64,000 bases of DNA from Diploptera punctata. Taxonomy: Eukaryota > Arthropoda > Insecta > Blattodea > Blaberidae. Made by a program: the position numbers and the translations under genes. The stretch covers positions 372,001 to 436,000 of the forward strand of contig JASPKZ010007527.1 in NCBI GenBank assembly GCA_030220185.1, written 5' to 3'. Shown here one piece after another: positions 11,801-25,722 of this stretch (the stretch's first letter is position 1; every line of letters begins with the position of its first letter). A model generated the notes under the pieces. The model was not told where the DNA came from. It ran no database searches and saw only the letters and a list, made by a program, of their open reading frames with translations.

Positions 11801-14800
11801 AACAGTAAGAGGCAAGATTATCAACAGGAAAGAGGCAAGAATTTCAACAGAAAGAGGCAAAATTATCAACAGGAAGAAGCAAGATTATCAACAGGAAGAG
11901 GCAAGATTATCAACAGGAAGAGGCAAGATTATCAACAGGAAGAGGCAACAATTATCAACAGGAAGAGGCAAAATTATCAACAGGAAGATGGCAAAATTAT
12001 CAACAGAAAGAGGCACAAATTATCAACAGGAAGAGGCAAGATTATCAACAGGAAGAGCAAGAATTATCAACAGAAAGAGGCAAAATTATCAACAGGAAGA
12101 GGCAAGATTATCACAGGAAAGAGGCAAGATTATCAACAGGAAGAGGCAAATTATCAACAGAAAGAGGCAAATTATCAACAGAAAGAGGCAAGATTGTCAA
12201 CAGGAAGAGCAAAATATCAACAAGAAGAGGCAAAATTATCAACAGGAAGAGGCAAAATTATCAACAGGAAGAAGCCAGATTATCAACAGGAAGAACCAAG
12301 ATTATCAAACAGGAAGAGGGCAAATTATCAACAGGAAGAGGCAAAATTATCAACAGAGAGAAGCAAGATTATCAACAGAAAGAGGCAAGATTCTCAACAG
12401 AAGAGGCAAGATTATCAACAGAAGAGGCAAAATTATCAACAGGAAGAAGGCAAGATTATCAACAGGAAGAAGCAAGATTATCAACAGGAAGAGGCAAAAT
12501 TATCAACAGAAGAGGCAAGATTATCAACAGGAAGAGGCAAGATTATCAACAGGAAGAAGGCAAGATTATCAACAGGAAGAGGCAAGATTATCAACAGGAA
12601 GAGGCAGAATTATCAACAGGAAGAGGCAAGATTATCAACCAGGAAGAGGCAAAATATCAACAGGAAGAGGCAAGATTATCCAACAGAAGAGGCAGATTAT
12701 CAACAGGAAGAAGCAAGATTATCAACAGGAAGAGGCAAGATTATCAACAGGAAGAGGCAAGATTATCAACAGGAAGAGGCAAGATTATCAACAGGAAGAG
12801 GCAAGATTATCAACAGAAGAAGAGGCAAGATTATCAACAGGAAGAGGCAAATTATCAACAGGAAGAAGGCAAGATTATCAACAGGAAGAGGCAAGATTAT
12901 CAACAGAAAGAGGCAAGATTATCAACAGGAAGAGGCAAGATTAATCAACAGGAAGAGGCAAGATTATCAACAAGAAGGCAAGATTATCAACAGGAAGAGG
13001 CAAGATTATCAACAGGAAGAGGCAAGATTATCAACAGAAAGAGGCAAGATTATCAACAGGAAGAGGCAAGATTATCAACAGGAAGAGGCAGATTATCACA
13101 GGAAGAGGCAAGATTAATCAACAGGAAGAAGCAAGATTATCAAACAGGAAGAGGCAAGATTATCACAGGAAGAAGCAAGATTATCACAAGGAAGAGGCAA
13201 GATTATCAACAGAAAGAGGCAAAATTATACAACAGAAGGCAAGATTATCAACAGGAAGAAGGCAAGATTATCAACAGGAAGAGGCAAGATTATCAACAGG
13301 AAGAGGCAAGATTATCAACAGGAAGAGGCAAGATTATCAAACAGGAAGAGGCAAGATTAATCAACAGGAAGAAGCAAGATTATCAACAGGAAGAGGCAAG
13401 ATTATCAACAGGGAAGAGGCAAGATTATCAACAACGAAGAAGCAAGATTATCACACAGAAAGAGCCCAGATTATCACAGAAGGCAAGATTATCAACAGAG
13501 AGAGGCAAGATTATCACAGGAAGAGGCAAGATTATCAACAGAAGAGGCAAGATTATCAACAGAAGAGGCAAGATTATCAACAGGAAGGAGGCAAGATTAT
13601 CAACAGGAAGAGGCCAGATTATCAACAGGAAGAAGCAAGATTATCAACAGGAAGAGGCAAGATTATCAACAGGAAGAGGCAAGATTATCAACAGGAAGAA
13701 GCAAGATTATCAACAGGAAGAAGCAAGATTATCAACAGGAAAGGCAAGATTATCAACAGGAAGAGGCAAGATTAATCAACAGGAAGAGGCAAGATTATCA
13801 ACAGGAAGAGGCAAGATTATCAACACGAAGAAAGAAGCAAGATTTATCAACAGGAAGAGGCAGATTATACAACAGGAAGAAGCAAGATTATCAACAGAGA
13901 AGAGGCAAGATTATCAACAGAAAGAGGCAAGATTATATCAACAGGAAGAGGCAAGATTATCAACAGAAGAGGCAAGATTATCAACAGAAAAGAGGCAAGA
14001 TTATCAACAGAAGAAGCAGATTATCAACAGAAAAAGCAAGATTACAACAGGAAGAGCAAGATAATACAACAGGAAGAGGCAAGATTATCAACAGGAAGAG
14101 GCAAGATTATCAACAGGAAGAGGCAAGATTATCAACAGGAAGAAGGCAAGATTATCAACAGGAAGAGGCAAGATTAATCAACAGAAGAGGCAAGATTATC
14201 AACAGGAAAAGGCAATATCATCAACAGAAGAGGCAAGATTATCAACAGGAAGAGGCAAGATTATCAACAGGAAGAGGCAAGATTATCAACAGGAAGAACA
14301 AAGATTATCAACGGAAGAGGCAAGATTAATCAACAGGAAGAAGCAAGATTATCAACAAGAAGAGGCAAGATTATCAACAGAAGAGGCAAGAATTATCAAC
14401 AGGAAGAGGCAAGATTATCAACAGGGAAGAGGCAAGATTATCAACAGGAAGAGGCAAAGATTATCAACAGGAAGAAGCAAGATTATCAACAGGAAGAGGC
14501 AAGATTATCAACAGGAAAAGAAGCAAGATTATCAACAGGAAGAGGCAAAGTTATCAACAGGAAGAGGCAAGATTATCAAAGGAAGAGGCAAGATTATCAA
14601 CAGGGAAGAGCCAAGATTATCAACAGAAAGAGCAAGATTATCAACAGAGAAGAGCAAAATTATCACAGGAAGAGGCAAAATTATCAACAGGAAGAGGCAA
14701 GATTATCAAAGAAAGAGGCAAGATTATCAACAGGAAGAGGCAAGATTTAATCAACAGGAAGAGCAAGATTTCAACAGGAAGAGAGCAAGAATTATCAACA

Positions 14801-17800
14801 GAAGAGGCAATTATCAACAGGAAGAGGCAAAGAATCAACAGGAAAAGCAAGATTATCAACAGGAAGAGGCAAGATTATCAACAGGAAGAGGCAAGATTAT
14901 CAACAGGAAGAGCAAGATTATCAACAGGAAGAAGCAAGATTATCAACAGAAGAGGCAAGATTATCAACAGGAAGAAGAAGATTATCACAGAGAAGAGGCA
15001 AGATTATCAACAAGGAGAGGCAAGATTATCAACAAGAAGAGGCAAAATTATCAACAGGAAGAGGCAAGAGATTATCAAACAGGAAGAAGCAAGATTATAT
15101 CAACAGGAAGAAGCAAGAAATTTATCAACAGGAAGAGGGCAAGATTATCAACAGGAAGAGGCAAGATTATCAACAGGAAGAGGCAAGATTATCAACAGGA
15201 AGAGGCAAAAAATTATCAAACAGAAGAGGCAAGATTATCAACAGGAGAGGCAAGAATTATCACAGGACAGAGCAAGATTATCACCATGAAAAGCCAGATT
15301 ATCAACAGGAAGAGGCAAGATTATCAACAGGAGAGGCAAGATTATACAACAGGAAGAGGCCAAGATTATCAACAGGAAGAGGCAAAATTATCAACAGGAA
15401 GAGGCAAGATTATCAACAAGAAAGAGGCCAAAGATTATCAACAGGAAGAGGCAAGAGTATCAACAGGAAGAAGGGCAAGATTATCAACAGAAGAGGACAA
15501 GATTATCAACAGGAAGAGGCAAAATTATCAACAGGAAGAGGCAAGATTATCAACAGGAAGAGGCAAAATTATCAACAGGAAGAGGCAAGATTATCAACAG
15601 GAAGAGGCAAGATTATCAAACAGGAAGAGGCAAGATTATCAACAGGAAGAGGCAAGATTAATCAACAGGAAGAGGCAAGATTATCAACAGGAAGAGGCAA
15701 TTATCAACAGGAAGAGGCAAAATATCAACAGGAAGAGGCAAGATTATCAACAGAAAGAGGCAAGATATCAACAGGAGAGGGCAAAATTATCACAGGAAGA
15801 AGAGGCAAGATTATCAACAGGAAGAGGCAAGATTATCAACAGGAAGAGGCAAATTATCAACAGGAAGAGGCAAAATTATCAACAGGAAGAGGCAAGATTA
15901 TCAACAGGAAGAGGCAGATTATCAACAGGAAGAGGCAAGATTATCAACAGGAAGAGGCAAAATGATATCAACAGGAAGAGGCAAGATTATCAACAGGAAG
16001 AGGCAAAATTATCAACAGGAAAGGCAAAGATTATCAACAGGAAGAGCAAGATTATCAACAGGAAGAAGGCAAGATTATCAACAGGAAGAGGCAAGATTAT
16101 CAACAGGAAGAGGCAAGATTATCAACAGGAAGAGGCAAGATTATCAACAGGAAGAGGCAAAGATTATCACAGGAAGAGGCAAAATTATCAACAGGAAGAG
16201 GCAAATTATCAACAGGAAGAGGCAAAATTATCAACAGGAAGAGGCAAGATTATCAACAGGCAAGAGGCAAGATTATCAACAGGAAGAGGCAAGATTAATC
16301 AACAGCAAAGGCAAGATTATCAACAGGAAGAGCAAGATTATCACAGGAAGAGGCAAGATTATCAACAGGAAGAAGCAAGAATAAGAAACAGAAGAGGCAA
16401 GATTATCAACAGGAAGAGGCAAAGATTATCAACAGGAAGAGGCAAGATATCAACAGGAAGAGGCAAGATTATCAACAGGAAGGCAAGATTATCAAAGAAG
16501 AGGCAAATTATCAACAGGAAGAACCAAATTATCAACAGAAGAGCAAGATTACAACAGGAAGGAGGCAAATTATCAACAGGAAGAGGCAAATTATCAACAG
16601 GAAGAGGGCAAATTATCAACAGAGAGGCAAATTATCAACAGGAAGAGCAAAATTATCAACAGAAAGAGGCAGATTATCAACAGGAAGAGGCAAGATTATC
16701 AACAGGAAGAGGCAAGATTATCAACAGGAAGAGGCAAGATTATCAACAGGAAGAGGCAAGATATCAACAGGAAGAGGCAAGATTATCAACAGGAAGAGGC
16801 AAGATTATCAACAGGAAGAGGCAAGATTATCAACAGGAAGAGGACAAGATTATCAACAGGAAGAGGCAAGATATCAACAGGAAGAGGCAAAATTATCAAC
16901 AGGAAGAGGCAAGATTATCAACAGGAAGAGGCAAGATTATCAACAGGAAGAGGCAAGATTATCAACAGGAAGAGCAGATTATCAACAGGAAGAGGCAAGA
17001 TTATCAACAGGAAGAGGCAAAGATTATCAACAGGAAGAGGCAAGATTATCAACAGAAGAGGCAAAAGTTATCACAGGAAGAGGCAAGATTATCAACAGGA
17101 GAGGCAAGATTATCAACAGGAAGAGGCAAGATTATAAACAGGAGAGGCAAGATTATCAACAGGAAGAGGCAAAATTAACAAAGAAGAGGCAAGATTATCA
17201 ACAGGAAGAGGCAAGATATCAACAGGAAGAGGCAAGATTATCAACAGGAAGAGGACAAATTATCAACAGGAAGAGGCAAATTATCAACAGCAAGGAGGCA
17301 AGATTATCAACAGGAAGAGGCAAGATTATCAACAGGAAGAGGCAAGATTATCACAGGAAGAGGCAAGATTATCAACAGGAAGAGGCAAGATTATCAACAG
17401 GAAGAGGCAAAATTATCAACAGGAAAAGGCAAGATTATCAACAGGAAGAGGCAAGATTATCAACAGAAAGAGGCAAACTTATCAACAGGAAGAGGCAAAA
17501 TTATCAAACAAAAAGGCAGATTATCAAAAGGAAGAGCGAAGAGTATCAACAGGAAGAGGCAAGACTTATCAACAGGGAAGAGGCAAGATTATCAACAGGA
17601 AGAGCAAGATTATCAACAGGAAGAGGCCACGATTATCAACAGGAAGAGGCAAGATTATCAACAGAAAGAGGCAAGATTATCAACAGGAAGAGGCCAAGAT
17701 TATCAACAGGAAGAGGCAAGATTAGCAACAGGAAGAGGCAAGATTATCAACAGAAGAGGCAAGATTATCAACAGGAAGAGGCAAGATTATCAACAGGAAG

Positions 17801-20800
17801 AGGGCAAGATTATCAACAGGAAGAGGCACGATTATCAACAGGAAGAGGCAAGATTATAAACAGGAAGAGGCAAGATTATCAAACAGGAAGAGGCAAGATT
17901 ATCAACAGGAAGAGGCAAGATTATCAACAGGAAGAGGCAAGATTATCAACAGGAAGAGGCAAGATTATCAACAGGAAGAGGCAACGATTATCAACAGGAA
18001 AGGCAAGATTATCAACAGGAAGAGGCAAGATTATCAACAGGAAGAGGCAAGATTATCAACAGGAAGAGCACAAGATTATCAACAGGAAGAGGCAAGATTA
18101 TCAACAGGAAGAGGCAAGATTATCAACAGGTAAGAGGCAAGATTATCAACAGGAAGAGGCAAGATTATCAACAGGAAGAGGCAAGATTATCAACAGAGAA
18201 GAGGCAAGATTATCAACAGGAGAGATGCAAGATTATCAACAGGAAGAGGCAAGATTATCAACAGGAAGAGGCAAGATTATCAACAGAGGAAGAGGCAAGA
18301 ATTATCAACAGGAAGAGGCAAGATTATCAACAGGAAGAGGCAAGATTATCAACAGGAAGAGGCAAGATTATCAACAGAAAAGAGGCAAGATTATCAACAG
18401 GAAGAGGCAAGATTATCAACAGGAAGAGGCAAGATTGTCAACAGGAAGAGGCAAAATTATCAAACAGGAAGAGGCAAGATTATCAACAGGAGAGAGGCAT
18501 AGATTATCAACGGAAAGAGGCAAGATTATCAACAGGAAAGAGGCAAAAATTATCAACAGGAAGAGGCCAAGTTATCAACAGGAAGAGGCAAGATTGTCAA
18601 CAAGGAAGAGGCAAGATTATCAACAGGAAGAGGCAAGATTTATCAACCGGAAGAGGCAAGATTGGCAACAGGAAGAGGCAAGATTATCAACAGGAAGAGG
18701 CAAGATTATCAACAGGAAGAGGGCAAGATGGCAAGATTGTCAACAGAAGAGAGGCAAGCTTATCAACAGGAAGAGGCAAGAAAGATATCAACAGGGAAGA
18801 GGCAAGATTGTCAACAGGAAGAGGCAAGAGTATCAACAGGAAGAGGCAAGATTATCAACAGGAAGAGGCAAGATTAGATTGTCAACAGGAAGAGGCAAGA
18901 TTATCAACAGGAAGAGGCAAGATTGTCAAACAGGAGAGAGGCAAGATTATCAACAGAAAGAGGCAAAAAATGATCAACCGGAAGAGGCAAGATTATCCAA
19001 AGGAAGAGGCAGGATTATCAACAGGAAGAAAGAGGCACGATGTCAACAGGAAGAGGCAAGATTATCAACAGGGAAGAGGCAAGATTATCAACAGAAAGAG
19101 GCAAGAATTATCAACACAGGAAGACGGCAAGATTATCAACAGGAAGAGGCAAGATTATCAACAGGAAGAGGCAAGGATGTCAACAGGAAGAGGCAAGATT
19201 ATCAACCGGAAGAGGGCAAGATTATCAAACGGAAGAGGCCAAGATTATCAACAGGAAGAAGAGGCAAAGATTGTCAAACAGGAAGAGGCAAGATTATCAA
19301 CAGAGAAAGAGGCAAAATTATCAACCGGAAGAGGCAAAAAAGATTATCACAGGAAGAAGAGGCAAGATTATCAACAGGAAGAAGGAAAGATTGTCAACAG
19401 GAAGAGGCCAAGATTATCAAACAGGAAGAGGCAAGATTATCAACAGGAAGAGGCAAGATTATCAACAGGAAGATGGCCAGATTAACAACAGAAAGAGGCC
19501 AAAATTATCAACAGGAAGAGGCAAGAGTAACAACAGGAAGATGCAAGATTATCAACAGGAAGAGGCAAGATTATCAACAGGAAGAGGCAAGATTATCAAC
19601 AGGAAGAGGCAAGAATATCAACAGGAAGAGGCAAAATTATCAACAGGAAGAGGCAAGATTATCAACAGGGAAGAGGCAAGATTATCAACAGGAAGAGGCA
19701 AGATTATCAAACAGGAAGAGGCAAGATTATCAACAGGAAGAGGCAAGATTATCAACAGGAAAGAGGCAAGATTATCAACAGGAAGAAGCAAGATTATCAA
19801 ACGGAAGAGGCAAGATTATCAACAGGAAGAGGCAAGATTATCACAAGGAAGAGGCAAGATTATCAACAGGAAGAGGCAAGATTATCAACAGGAAGAGGCA
19901 AGATTATCAACAGGAAGAGGCAAGATTATCAACAGGAAGAGGCAAGATTATCAACAGAAAGAGGCAAGATTATCAACAGGAAGAGGCAAGATTATCAACA
20001 GGAAGAGGCAAGATTATCAACAGGAAGAGGCAAGATTATCAACAGGAAGAGGCAAGATTATCAACAGGAAGAGGCAAGATTATCAACAGGAAGAGGCAAG
20101 AATTATCAACAGGAAGAGGCAAGATTATCAACAGGAAGAGGCAAAATTATCAACAGGAAGAGGCAAGATTATCAACAGGAAGAGGCAAGATTATCAACAG
20201 GAAGAGGCAAGATTATCAACAGGAAGAGGCAAGATTATCAACAGGAAGAGGCAAGATTATCAACAGAAAGAGGCAAGATTATCAACAGAAAGAGGCAAGA
20301 TTATCAACAGGAAGAGGCAAAATTATCAACAGAAGAGGCAAGATATTATCAACAGAAAGAGGCAAAATTATCAACAGAAAGAGGCAAGATTATCAACAGG
20401 AAGAGGCAAGATTATCAACAGGAAGAGGCAAATGATTATCAACAGGAAGAGGCAAGATTATCAACAGGAAGAGGCAAAGATTATCAACAGGAAGAGGCAA
20501 GATTATCAACAGAAAGAGGCAAGATTATCAACAGGAAGAGGCAAGATTATCAACAGGAAGAGGCAAGATTATCAACAGGAAGAGGCAAGATTATCAACAG
20601 GAAGAGGCAAGATTATCAACAGGAAGAAGCAAGATTATCAACAGGAAGAAGCAAGATTATCAACAGGAAGAAGCAAGATTATCAACAGGAAGAGGCAAGA
20701 TTATCAACAGGAAGAAGCAAGATTATCAACAGGAAGAGGCAAGATTATCAACAGGAAGAGGCAAGATTATCAACAGGAAGAGGCAAGATTATCAACAGGA

Positions 20801-23800
20801 AGAGGCAAGATTATCAACAGGAAGAGGCAAAATTATCAACAGGAAGAGGCAAGATTATCAACAGGAAGAGGCAAGATTATCAACAGGAAGAGGCAAGATT
20901 ATCAACAGGAAGAGGCAAGATTATCAACAGAAAGAAGCAAGATTATCAACAGGAAGAGGCAAGATTATCAACAGGAAGAGGCAAGATTATCAACAGAAAG
21001 AGGCAAGATTATCAACAGGAAGAGGCAAGATTATCAACAGGAAGAGGCAAGATTATCAACAGGAAGAGGCAAGATTATCAACAGGAAGAGGCAAGATTAT
21101 CAACAGGAAGAGGCAAGATTATCAACAGGAAGAGGCAAGATTATCAACAGGAAGAGGCAAGATTATCAACAGGAAGAGGCAAGATTATCAACAGGAAGAG
21201 GCAAGATTATCAACAGGAAAGAGGCAAGATTATCAACAGGAAGAGGCAAGATTATCAACAGGAAGAGGCAAGATTATCAACAGAAAGAAGGCAAGATTAT
21301 CAACAGGAAGAGGCAAGATTATCAACAGGAAGAGGCAAGAATTATCAACAGGAAGAGGCAAGATTATCAACAGAGAGAGGCAAGATTATCAACAGGAAGA
21401 GGCAAGATTATCAACAGGAAGAGGCAAGATTATCAACAGGAAGAGGCAAGATTATCAACAGGAAGAGGCAAGATTATCAACAGGAAGAGGCAAGATTATC
21501 AACAGGAAGAGGCAAGATTATCAACAGGAAGAGGCAAGATTATCAACAGGAAGAGGCAAGATTATCAACAGGAAGAGGCAAGATTATCAACAGGAAGAGG
21601 CAAGATTATCAACAGGAAGAGGCAAGATTATCAACAGGAAGAGCAAGATTATCAACAGGAAGAGGCAAGATTATCAACAGGAAGAGGCAAGATTATCAAC
21701 AGGAAGAGGCAAGATTATCAACAGGAAGAGGCAAGATTATCAACAGGAAGAGGCAAGATTATCAACAGGAAGAGGCAAGATTATCAACAGGAAGAGGCAA
21801 GATTATCAACAGGAAGAGGCAAGATTATCAACAGGAAGAAGCAAGATTATCAACAGGAAGAGGCAAGATTATCAACAGGAAGAGGCAAGATTATCAACAG
21901 GAAGAGGCAAGATTATCAACAGGAAGAGGCAAGATTATCAACAGGAAGAGGCAAGATTATCAACAGGAAGAGGCAAGATTATCAACAGGAAGAGGCAAGA
22001 TTATCAACAGGAAGAGGCAAGATTATCAACAGGAAGAGGCAAGATTATCAACAGGAAGAGGCAAGATTATCAACAGGAAGAGGCAAGATTATCAACAGGA
22101 AGAGGCAAGATTATCAACAGGAAGAGGCAAGATTATCAACAGGAAGAGGCAAGATTATCAACAGGAAGAGGCAAGATTATCAACAGGAAGAGGCAAGATT
22201 ATCAACAGGAAGAGGCAAGATTATCAACAGGAAGAGGCAAGATTATCAACAGAAAGAGGCAAGATTATCAACAGGAAGAGGCAAGATTATCAACAGGAAG
22301 AGGCAAGATTATCAACAGGAAGAGGCAAGATTATCAACAGAAAGAGGCAAGATTATCAACAGGAAGAGGCAAGATTATCAACAGGAAGAGGCAAGATTAT
22401 CAACAGGAAGAGGCAAGATTATCAACAGGAAGAGGCAAGATTATCAACAGGAAGAAGCAAGATTATCAACAGGAAGAAGCAAGATTATCAACAGGAAGAA
22501 GCAAGATTATCAACAGGAAGAGGCAAGATTATCAACAGGAAGAAGGCAAGATTATCAACAGGAAGAGGCAAGATTATCAACAGGAAGAGGCAAGATTATC
22601 AACAGGAAGAGGCAAGATTATCAACAGGAAGAGGCAAGATTATCAACAGGAAGAGGCAAGATTATCAACAGGAAGAGGCAAGATTATCAACAGGAAGAGG
22701 CAAGATTATCAACAGGAAGAGGCAAGATTATCAACAGGAAGAGGCAAGATTATCAACAGGAAGAGGCAAGATTATCAACAGGAAGAAGCAAGATTATCAA
22801 CAGGAAGAGGCAAGATTATCAACAGGAAGAGGCAAGATTATCAACAGGAAGAGGCAAGATTATCAACAGGAAGAGGCAAGATTATCAACAGGAAGAGGCA
22901 AGATTATCAACAGGAAGAGGCAAGATTATCAACAGGAAGAAGCAAGATTATCAACAGGAAGAAGCAAGATTATCAACAGGAAGAAGCAAGATTATCAACA
23001 GGAAGAAGCAAGATTATCAACAGGAAGAAGCAAGATTATCAACAGGAAGAGGCAAGATTATCAACAGGAAGAGGCAAGATTATCAACAGGAAGAGGCAAG
23101 ATTATCAACAGGAAGAGGCAAGATTATCAACAGGAAAAGGCAAGATTATCAACAGGAAGAGGCAAGATATCAATCAGAAAGAGGCAAGATTATCAACAGA
23201 AGAGGCAAGATTATCAACAGGAAGAAGCAAGATTATCAACAGGAAGAGGCAAGATTATCAACAGGAAGAGGCAAGATTATCAACAGGAAGAGGCAAGATT
23301 ATCAACAGGAAGAGGCAAGATTATCAACAGGAAGAGGCAAAATTATCAACAGGAAGAGGCAAGATTATCAACAGGAAGAGGCAAGATTATCAACAGGAAG
23401 AGGCAAGATTATCAACAGGAAGAGGCAAGATTATCAACAGGAAGAGGCAAGATTATCAACAGGAAGAGAGCAAGAATTATCAACAGGAAGAGGGCAAAAT
23501 TATCAACAGGAAGAGGCAAGATTATCAACAGAAGAGGCAAGATTATCAACAGGAAAGAGGCAAGATTATCAACAGGAAGAGGCAAGATTATCAACAGGAA
23601 GAGGCAAAATTATCAACAGGAAGAGGCAAAGATTATCAACAGGAAGAGGCAAGATTATCAACAGGAAGAAGCAAGATTATCAACAGGAAGAAGCAAGATT
23701 ATCAACAGGAAGAGGCATGATTATCAACAGGAAGAGGCAAGATTATCAACAGGAAGAGGCAAGATTATCAACAGGAAGAGGCAAGATTATCAACAGGAAG

Positions 23801-24582
23801 AAGCAAGATTATCAACAGGAAGAAGCAAGATTATCAACAGGAAGAGGCAAGATTATCAACAGGAAGAGGCAAGATTATCAACAGGAAGAGGCAAGATTAT
23901 CAACAGGAAGAGGCAAGATTATCAACAGGAAGAGGCAAAGATTATCAACAGGAAGAGGCAAGATTATCAACAGGAAGAGGCAAGATTATCAACAGGAAGA
24001 GGCAAGATTATCAACAGAAAGAGGCAAAATTATCAACAGGAAGAGGCAAGATTATCAACAGGAAGAGGCAAGATTATCAACAGGAAGAGGCAAGATTATC
24101 AACAGAAAGAGGCAAAATTATCAACAGGAAGAGGCAAGATTATCAACAGGAAGAGGCAAGATTATCAACAGGAAGAGGCAAGATTATCAACAGAAAGAGG
24201 CAAAATTATCAACAGGAAGAGGCAAGATTATCAACAGAAAGAGGCAAAATTATCAACAGAAAGAGGCAAAATTATCAACAGAAAGAGGCAAAATTATCAA
24301 CAGGAAGAGGCAAGATTATCAACAGGAAGAGGCAAGATTATCAACAGGAAGAGGCAAAATTATCAACAGGAAGAGGCAAGATTATCAACAGGAAGAGGCA
24401 AGATTGTCAACAGGAAGAGGCAAGATTATCAACAGGAAGAGGCAAAATTATCAACAGGAAGAGGCAAGATTATCAACAGGAAGAGGCAAGATTATCAACA
24501 GGAAGAGGCAAGATTATCAACAGGAAGAGGCAAGATTGTCAACAGGAAGAGGCAAGATTATCAACAGGAAGAGGCAAGATTG
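8845..24582 (+). repeat. 22-bp megaminisatellite (about 715 units)
   Basis: One head-to-tail array about 15.74 kb long with a 22-bp period; its most constant part is TTATCAACAGGAAG followed by AGGCAAGA. A clean stretch is 21,661-22,240. The forward strand is about 73% purine. The unit has no stop codon in any forward frame, and because 22 is 1 mod 3 every frame cycles through the same 22-residue peptide (containing QEEARLSTGRGKIIN). This creates forward ORFs of up to 1,852 codons (19,040-24,598). In the reverse direction each frame meets stops every 66 bp. Units at 8,845-10,500 and 19,550-24,582 are nearly identical in length. Those at about 10,520-19,500 carry frequent single-base indels. 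No start context, splice sites or non-repeat domain supports a protein. Confidence 0.97.
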
Positions 24583-24747
24583 TCGGTCTTCGAGTTAAAT
24601 AGTCAAAGCAATTGGTTACAACATGTCCAAAGAATGGACCCATCTCGCTTTCCTAAATTAGCTTTGAACCATCAACCTAGAGGATGTCGAGAAAAAAGAA
24701 GAACAAAATCAAGATGGACTGACCAACCACATCTTGAGACCTCATAG
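24583..24747 (+). mobile_element. LINE-like C-terminal remnant abutting the array
   Basis: Immediately after the last unit, a forward frame reads FELNSQSNWLQHVQRM, then RFPKLALNHQPRG and a basic KRRTKSRW block, ending at a stop near 24,747. This W..HV.RM....P..A...P.G pattern is the tail shared by the LINEs of the window (compare 27,249-27,562 and 28,140-28,748). The array replaces whatever stood upstream, and the LINE frame is continuous with one array frame. Confidence 0.65.
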
Positions 24748-25379
24748 CAATAATATTGCCAACATATTTTTTTCAAGGCTTTTCTTAAACAGTGTTTTAC
24801 CTTCAGGTTTTCGACAACGGGACATTTTGTTCAACATTTATTTCTCCGATTCAGATTTTTAGTAAATTGTTTTCTAGTCGTTCGTCAAAACAATGTCTCC
24901 ACAGTACATATGTCGTACTGTTGATAGTGAATGGGGCGTTAAGCCTTGTGGCCCCCTTGGTGCTTTCATACAACACACTTTACACTATACAAACACATAA
25001 ACATACACTCGTTCTAAGCTCCTCTGTGTAAACATATCATGGTCTGCCGAAGTAATGCGTAAAAATTGAAAACAGATGACAGTAACGCCATCTACCCGTT
25101 CAATGCGGAACTCGAAGCACATAGAATGCTGTGGGCCTTATTTGGACACACACATATACACACATTCTTTTGGATCTAATCTCCATGTGTTGGTTCATTG
25201 AGTTATTAAGAGAGACGAATAAGATAGCCAAAGAACACAGGGATCTCAAGGAACCCGAACTGAAAAGATACTTTGTAAATAAAGTTCAAAGAGACAACAT
25301 CGTTGGCAGACGAACATTACAACCCCGGTGGTTTGGGTGCCAAATTACATGCATACAATACACTAACTGCATTGTCACT
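24748..25379. other. Unassigned sequence
   Basis: Short ORFs at 24,792-25,031 and 25,131-25,505 show no recognisable domain; the second runs into the LINE-A fragment that follows. No gene called. Confidence 0.3.
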
Positions 25380-25622
25380 GTCGGGCCCGTAGATGTTATG
25401 ACCGCGGGCAGCAGCATAAGCCTCCCCATATACATCCCTATCCTCCCAGAGTTAATGTTGTCCAGTGATCCCTTGTATAATTTACTTCCCTCAAATCATA
25501 GTTAATGTCATTCTCCCAACGAATTCTTAGCCCACCTAGTGGGCGCTTTTGTTTCTGGTTTTCCTAAAAGGTGTTTCCATGCTCCTCTTTCATTCCCCAT
25601 TCGTGCCACATGTCCTGCCCAT
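25380..25622 (-). mobile_element. LINE-A C-terminal fragment
   Basis: Diverged minus-strand copy of the last part of LINE-A, from the AGHVARMGNER-equivalent block to the region just before the stop. It is truncated at both ends. Confidence 0.7.
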
Positions 25623-25722
25623 TAACATTATGAAATTAAGCTGTACCGCGAAGATGGAAATATCTTCATCTGGCTGAGATAACAAAAGACTGGAAAATTA
25701 TCCATTTAAAATGTTATGTTTA

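Noticed and set aside
8754..11808. Three overlapping long ORFs (up to 994 codons) as protein genes
   Set aside because: They are the three forward frames of the same stop-free 22-bp repeat, with no non-repeat domain and no splice or promoter evidence.
8845..24582. CRISPR array
   Set aside because: Units are directly contiguous, with no unique spacers, in an animal genome.
8845..24582. Telomeric or classical centromeric satellite
   Set aside because: The unit is unlike the insect telomere repeat TTAGG, and 22 bp is short for a centromeric satellite; a single locus gives no positional evidence.
19040..24598. 1,852-codon ORF as a giant gene
   Set aside because: Same reason; it ends only because the array ends and the flank introduces a stop.
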